From CAZVJA01 sp964626885 (GTDB lineage: Bacteria > Planctomycetota > Planctomycetia > Planctomycetales > Planctomycetaceae), in assembly GCA_964626885.1 (NCBI GenBank), contig CAZVJA010000222.1:1-8498 (forward strand): 8,498 nt of DNA, given 5' to 3'. Under the pieces are notes generated by a model. The model did not search any database. It was not told the origin of the DNA and worked only from the letters and a program-made list of their open reading frames with translations. Within the stretch, counting starts at the first letter, position 1. The number at the start of each line of letters is the position of its first letter. The translations under genes were made by a program, and so were the position numbers. Positions 6,442-8,498 of the stretch are shown piece after piece.

Positions 6442-6480
6442 GCGTCTCAGCGGGTGTGATTCTTCGCACCAGCGTCTCAG
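6442..6480 (+). repeat. Hairpin flanked by two GCGTCTCAG direct repeats
   Basis: GCGTCTCAG occurs at 6442-6450 and again at 6472-6480, exactly 30 bases apart. Between them GGTGTGA (6453-6459) and TCGCACC (6464-6470) form a seven-pair stem with one G-T pair and a four-base loop. The G-T pair would be lost on the other strand, which slightly favours a plus-strand RNA role upstream of the gene at 6599. Confidence 0.4.
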
Positions 6481-6598
6481 GCCGGGTTGTTAATCCAGCA
6501 GCATCTTGACGTTGCGGCTATAAGCAAAGAAAATACAGTCTCGCCGACGAGGGGTGACTGCGGTGTTTTTCACCCATCTCTTCCAGAAGGAGAATCCC

Positions 6599-7453
6599 AT
6601 GCTCCGGTTGCTCGCGAGTGCCCACATTTGTCTCATCGTCACGATGCAATCTCTCTCAGCAGCCGATGCGCCGGCCAACTCTACTCGGCCGCAATGGGGA
6701 ACGATTCGCGGCCGGGTGATTGTCACCGGGAAATTGCCTCCCGTGAAGTACCACGCCCGCAAGGGAGATCCCGTCTACTACCGTGGAACCATTCAGGATT
6801 CGATCGACCGCGTCCCGCCGAAACTGGCCGGGCACTACCCACAAGACATCCGTGACGATTCGCTCCTCATCGACGAAAAATCGCGCGGGCTGGCGAATGT
6901 CTTCGTCTATCTCCGCAAAAGGCCGGCAGCGGTCCACCCCGATCTGGATCGTCAGCCGGAGATGCCGATCGAAATCGAATGGGGGAACTGGCGGTTCGAG
7001 CCGCGCGCGGTCATCGCCCGAACCGGGCAGCACGTTCGCATGATGCCCTCGGCTCCCGGGAAAATCGTTCAAGTGCATGTCCAGGCAACGCGGAACGGCG
7101 GCTTCAATAAGCTTCTTGGTGGTGTCAATGGCCCTGTCTTCGACGAAGTCTTCTCGAAGGCCGAGTCATGGCCGATGCGCGTGACCAACCAATTCGGCCT
7201 GGAAATGACTCGATGTGAGCCGCAGTCCGATGCCTATTGGTTGATTCTCGACCATCCCTACGGAGCGGTCACGCTGACCGACGGCTCATTTGTGATTCCC
7301 GACCTCCCGGTCGGTGAGCATGAACTGCGACTCTGGCACGAGCGGACGGGCTGGGTCGTCAAGAATTACAAAGTGACAGTCCGCGCAGACGAGACGACGG
7401 AAATGACACCACTCGAAGTGGCCTCGGAACGGTTTGTGGAGAAGACGAACTGA
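6599..7453 (+). CDS. Exported cupredoxin-like / carboxypeptidase-regulatory-like protein, metal ligands apparently lost
   Basis: 284 residues. AGAAGGAG (6585-6592), six bases before ATG 6599, fixes the start; the frame stays open 15 codons further up, but a signal peptide (residues 1 to about 22, ending SLSAADA) starts here. After it come a short beta region (WGTIRGRVIVTG, about 33-44), the stretch DDSLLIDEKSRGLANVFVYL (about 85-104), which is typical of exported planctomycete proteins often annotated as methylamine-utilisation or carboxypeptidase-regulatory-like, and a C-terminal strand-rich part with WLILDHPYGAVT and HELRLWHERTGW. In relatives as I recall them, a CNIHPWM-type copper motif stands just before the LDHPY block. 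Here the matching bases encode RCEPQSDAYW: the Cys stays but the His and Met are gone. The function is unknown, probably a periplasmic or surface protein without a type-1 copper site. It has no operon partner. Confidence 0.72.
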   Translation: MLRLLASAHICLIVTMQSLSAADAPANSTRPQWGTIRGRVIVTGKLPPVKYHARKGDPVYYRGTIQDSIDRVPPKLAGHYPQDIRDDSLLIDEKSRGLANVFVYLRKRPAAVHPDLDRQPEMPIEIEWGNWRFEPRAVIARTGQHVRMMPSAPGKIVQVHVQATRNGGFNKLLGGVNGPVFDEVFSKAESWPMRVTNQFGLEMTRCEPQSDAYWLILDHPYGAVTLTDGSFVIPDLPVGEHELRLWHERTGWVVKNYKVTVRADETTEMTPLEVASERFVEKTN

Positions 7454-7578
7454 GATCGATCTGGCCAGCTGAAACCGGCCCTACGCAATCACTTCACTTA
7501 CCCACCAGGGTTTGGGTGAGTTCCACCTTTGACAGGTCACATGCTTCTCTTCAATGCCTTTGTGCGAAAGACATATCC

Positions 7579-8253
7579 ATGACACCACGAACGAGATTAA
7601 CTGTGCTTGCTACATGTTTATTTTTGACAAGCCATTCTGCATTCGCAGGCACCGGATGTTGCACTAGATCACGCACTCGTTGGACGTGTTGCCCAGAAAA
7701 ACGTTGCAGCTGCGAACATGCTACACCAGACGCGCGGGCGACTAGACAAATGTGGGTTATCGAATTCATCGAAGCGGATGGACAGTCCGCAGGAACATCT
7801 ATTAGCGATGATCCGCAAGCTTTAGAGAGGCAATGTAACAATTGGATGGAATTGCACCCCGGCGCGTCCTGTCGAGGACCGTTTCCAATCGATCAGCGTG
7901 CCACTGGTCCTACGGCAGTAATCATCACAAGAGATGGTAACGTCGCATCGCAGAATAAGACATCAGAAGCTCGTGGACGAGAAAGAAAACGGGTTGTATC
8001 TCGAGCTGAAGTGAAAAACGGTATTCCTTTTAAGGCGTTTCCAAAAATAAGCATAACTTCATCCTCAATTCGGATTATCCGCCTCGAGGCAATTTCAGGG
8101 AAAGTCGATGGAATATCTCTTAATGGAAGTGGTGGCAGTTATTCCTGGGGCGCCATTGGTAACTATTCGATCCAACCGGGAACGTATGACTTCATTGTTT
8201 TTGGTAGCCTTAAGAACAACGGTTGGCTTGAAGCCGAAATTGAGTTTGACTAG
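7579..8253 (+). CDS. Cysteine-rich exported protein of unknown function
   Basis: 224 residues from ATG 7579, chosen because a good signal peptide begins there (residues 1-23, LTVLATCLFLTSHSAFA). The ribosome site is poor (GAAAG only), and an in-frame GTG at 7516 would add 21 residues ahead of the signal. The mature N terminus is short, basic and Cys-rich, with CC at 27-28, CC at 37-38, and Cys 43 and 45. A compact segment MWVIEFIEADGQSAG (58-72) to C98-RGPFPID follows, with Cys86 and Cys98. A polar linker (about 105-145) leads to a beta-rich C-terminal domain (about 150-224) with GSGGSYSWGAIGNY. The mature protein has eight cysteines, an even number that fits disulfides outside the cytoplasm, though metal binding is equally possible. 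I do not recognise a family. The gene is clearly richer in A and T than its neighbours: about 40-43% GC in 7981-8100 by hand count, against about 55-63% in samples from the esterase and proB genes. Confidence 0.7.
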   Translation: MTPRTRLTVLATCLFLTSHSAFAGTGCCTRSRTRWTCCPEKRCSCEHATPDARATRQMWVIEFIEADGQSAGTSISDDPQALERQCNNWMELHPGASCRGPFPIDQRATGPTAVIITRDGNVASQNKTSEARGRERKRVVSRAEVKNGIPFKAFPKISITSSSIRIIRLEAISGKVDGISLNGSGGSYSWGAIGNYSIQPGTYDFIVFGSLKNNGWLEAEIEFD

Positions 8254-8274
8254 CACGCTAAGAAATGAAGTCTC

Positions 8275-8310
8275 GTAGGGTGTGCCGAGGTTTTGCGAGG
8301 GGCACCATCC
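8275..8310. repeat. Palindromic intergenic repeat of the GTAGGGTG...CACCATCC type
   Basis: GTGCC (8282-8286) pairs with GGCAC (8301-8305), or alternatively GGTG (8279-8282) with CACC (8303-8306), around a GAGGTTTTGCGAGG loop. Elements beginning GTAGGGTG and ending GCACCATC with an inner palindrome are, from memory, widespread small repeats between bacterial genes. It lies 22 bases after the stop of the Cys-rich gene and may double as its 3'-end hairpin. Confidence 0.4.
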
Positions 8311-8324
8311 ACGCCAAATCATGT

Positions 8325-8346
8325 TGGGCCTCGAAGATTCGGCCCA
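8325..8346. repeat. Inverted repeat TGGGCC/GGCCCA between convergent genes
   Basis: TGGGCC (8325-8330) and GGCCCA (8341-8346) are exact inverted copies around a ten-base loop that is itself partly self-complementary (CGAA/TTCG). There is no T-run on either strand. It sits between two convergent genes, so a weak two-way terminator is possible. Confidence 0.35.
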
Positions 8347-8389
8347 CCCGAGTGTTACTGTGCTTATGAGTGCAATGGGGTTCGCCGAA

Positions 8390-8414
8390 TGTCACTGAGT
8401 TTACGCCGGTGACA
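8390..8414. repeat. Inverted repeat over the stop codon of the zinc-ribbon gene
   Basis: TGTCAC (8390-8395) and GTGACA (8409-8414) form a six-pair stem. The 13-base loop contains the minus-strand TAA stop (8401-8403). There is no T-run. Confidence 0.35.
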
Positions 8415-8498
8415 CTTCCGACGTGCAGTGCGGGCAGCGGGTCGCTTTGATCGGAATGGTCGAGAGGCACTTCGGGCATTCGCGCGTCGAGGGAGCCG
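8401..8498 (-). CDS. mscL: C-terminal zinc ribbon of a protein entering from the right edge, probably MscL
   Basis: A minus-strand frame enters at the right edge and stops at TAA 8403-8401, giving 31 residues. It contains two CxxC pairs, ECPKC and RCPHC, separated by LSTIPIKAT and followed by TSEVSPA. This is a complete short zinc ribbon at the very C terminus. From memory, large-conductance mechanosensitive channels (MscL) of planctomycetes and some other phyla carry such a tail after the channel domain, with the same TRCPHCTSE-like wording. MscL opens under membrane tension to release solutes in osmotic downshock. The channel part lies outside the window, so another protein with the same tail cannot be excluded. 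That the sequence is coding is well supported by the paired CxxC motifs. Confidence 0.6.
   Translation of the reverse strand, partial: APSTRECPKCLSTIPIKATRCPHCTSEVSPA

Larger units (their letters stand above)
6170..6598. other. Gap of about 430 bases: long leader or intergenic region with hairpins
   Basis: I see no credible gene. The stretch has an imperfect direct repeat TCAGGATTCGGG/TCAGGCTTCGGA (6183-6194 and 6198-6209), the palindrome at 6273-6290, a bulged stem built on CACT/AGTG (6326-6329 with 6355-6358), the repeat-flanked hairpin at 6442-6480 and a weak promoter-like pair TTGACG (6506-6511), 17 bases, GAAAAT (6529-6534). Transcripts from further left would give a long structured leader to the next gene. 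Confidence 0.5.

Noticed and set aside
6212..6469. Minus-strand 85-codon frame in the gap before the cupredoxin-like gene
   Set aside because: It has no ribosome site, no family features, and passes through the palindrome and repeat hairpin.
7461..7478. Hairpin GGCC...GGCC after the cupredoxin-like gene as a terminator
   Set aside because: The stem is only four base pairs and no T-run follows.
8258..8479. Minus-strand 73-codon frame at the right edge
   Set aside because: It overlaps the zinc-ribbon frame, whose paired CxxC motifs are far stronger evidence, and it continues through the small palindromic repeat.
1..8498. CRISPR array, prophage, transposon, toxin-antitoxin or defence island
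   Set aside because: No regularly spaced repeats, transposase, integrase, nuclease or phage proteins were seen in either strand, and the recognised genes are housekeeping, transport or secreted proteins.

Overview
The window reads as a chromosomal segment of a planctomycete, or a close relative in the PVC group. The support is indirect: moderate-to-high GC, widely spaced genes in mixed orientation with long non-coding gaps, a Tat-exported xylose-isomerase-like TIM-barrel protein, a secreted sialate O-acetylesterase of the SASA type, and an exported carboxypeptidase-regulatory-like/cupredoxin-like protein of a kind common in that phylum. No rRNA, tRNA, CRISPR array, transposase, phage gene or recognisable defence system was seen.

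Layout: (1) 1-1054, minus strand, a MATE-family efflux transporter that runs off the left edge, with its own candidate promoter at 1154-1182. (2) 1183-1745, a gene-free stretch of over 500 bases packed with inverted repeats. It ends on the minus strand in a convincing intrinsic terminator (1212-1256) and holds two overlapping promoter-like sites (1595-1622); it may encode an RNA of about 400 nt. (3) 1746-2654, plus strand, a Tat-signal sugar phosphate isomerase/epimerase-like protein. (4) 2686-2850, minus strand, a possible 54-residue membrane protein. (5) 2851-3244, a gap with two perfect hairpins and a decayed inverted-repeat element. (6) 3245-4378, minus strand, glutamate 5-kinase (proB). 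(7) 4562-6100, plus strand, sialate O-acetylesterase, closed by a textbook terminator. (8) 6170-6598, a gap or leader with hairpins and direct repeats. (9) 6599-7453, plus strand, an exported cupredoxin-like protein that has lost its expected metal ligands. (10) 7579-8253, plus strand, an AT-richer, cysteine-rich exported protein of unknown function. (11) 8401-8498, minus strand, the zinc-ribbon tail of a gene entering from the right, probably mscL.

The genes do not form one operon. Neighbours are mostly convergent or divergent, or separated by terminators and long gaps, so no shared pathway is claimed. The esterase and the exported TIM-barrel protein both fit extracytoplasmic sugar processing, ProB is proline biosynthesis housekeeping, and the MATE and MscL-like genes are membrane transport functions. 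The items most worth following up are the candidate structured RNA at 1208-1608, the metal-site loss in the 6599-7453 protein, and the unplaced cysteine-rich exported protein at 7579-8253.
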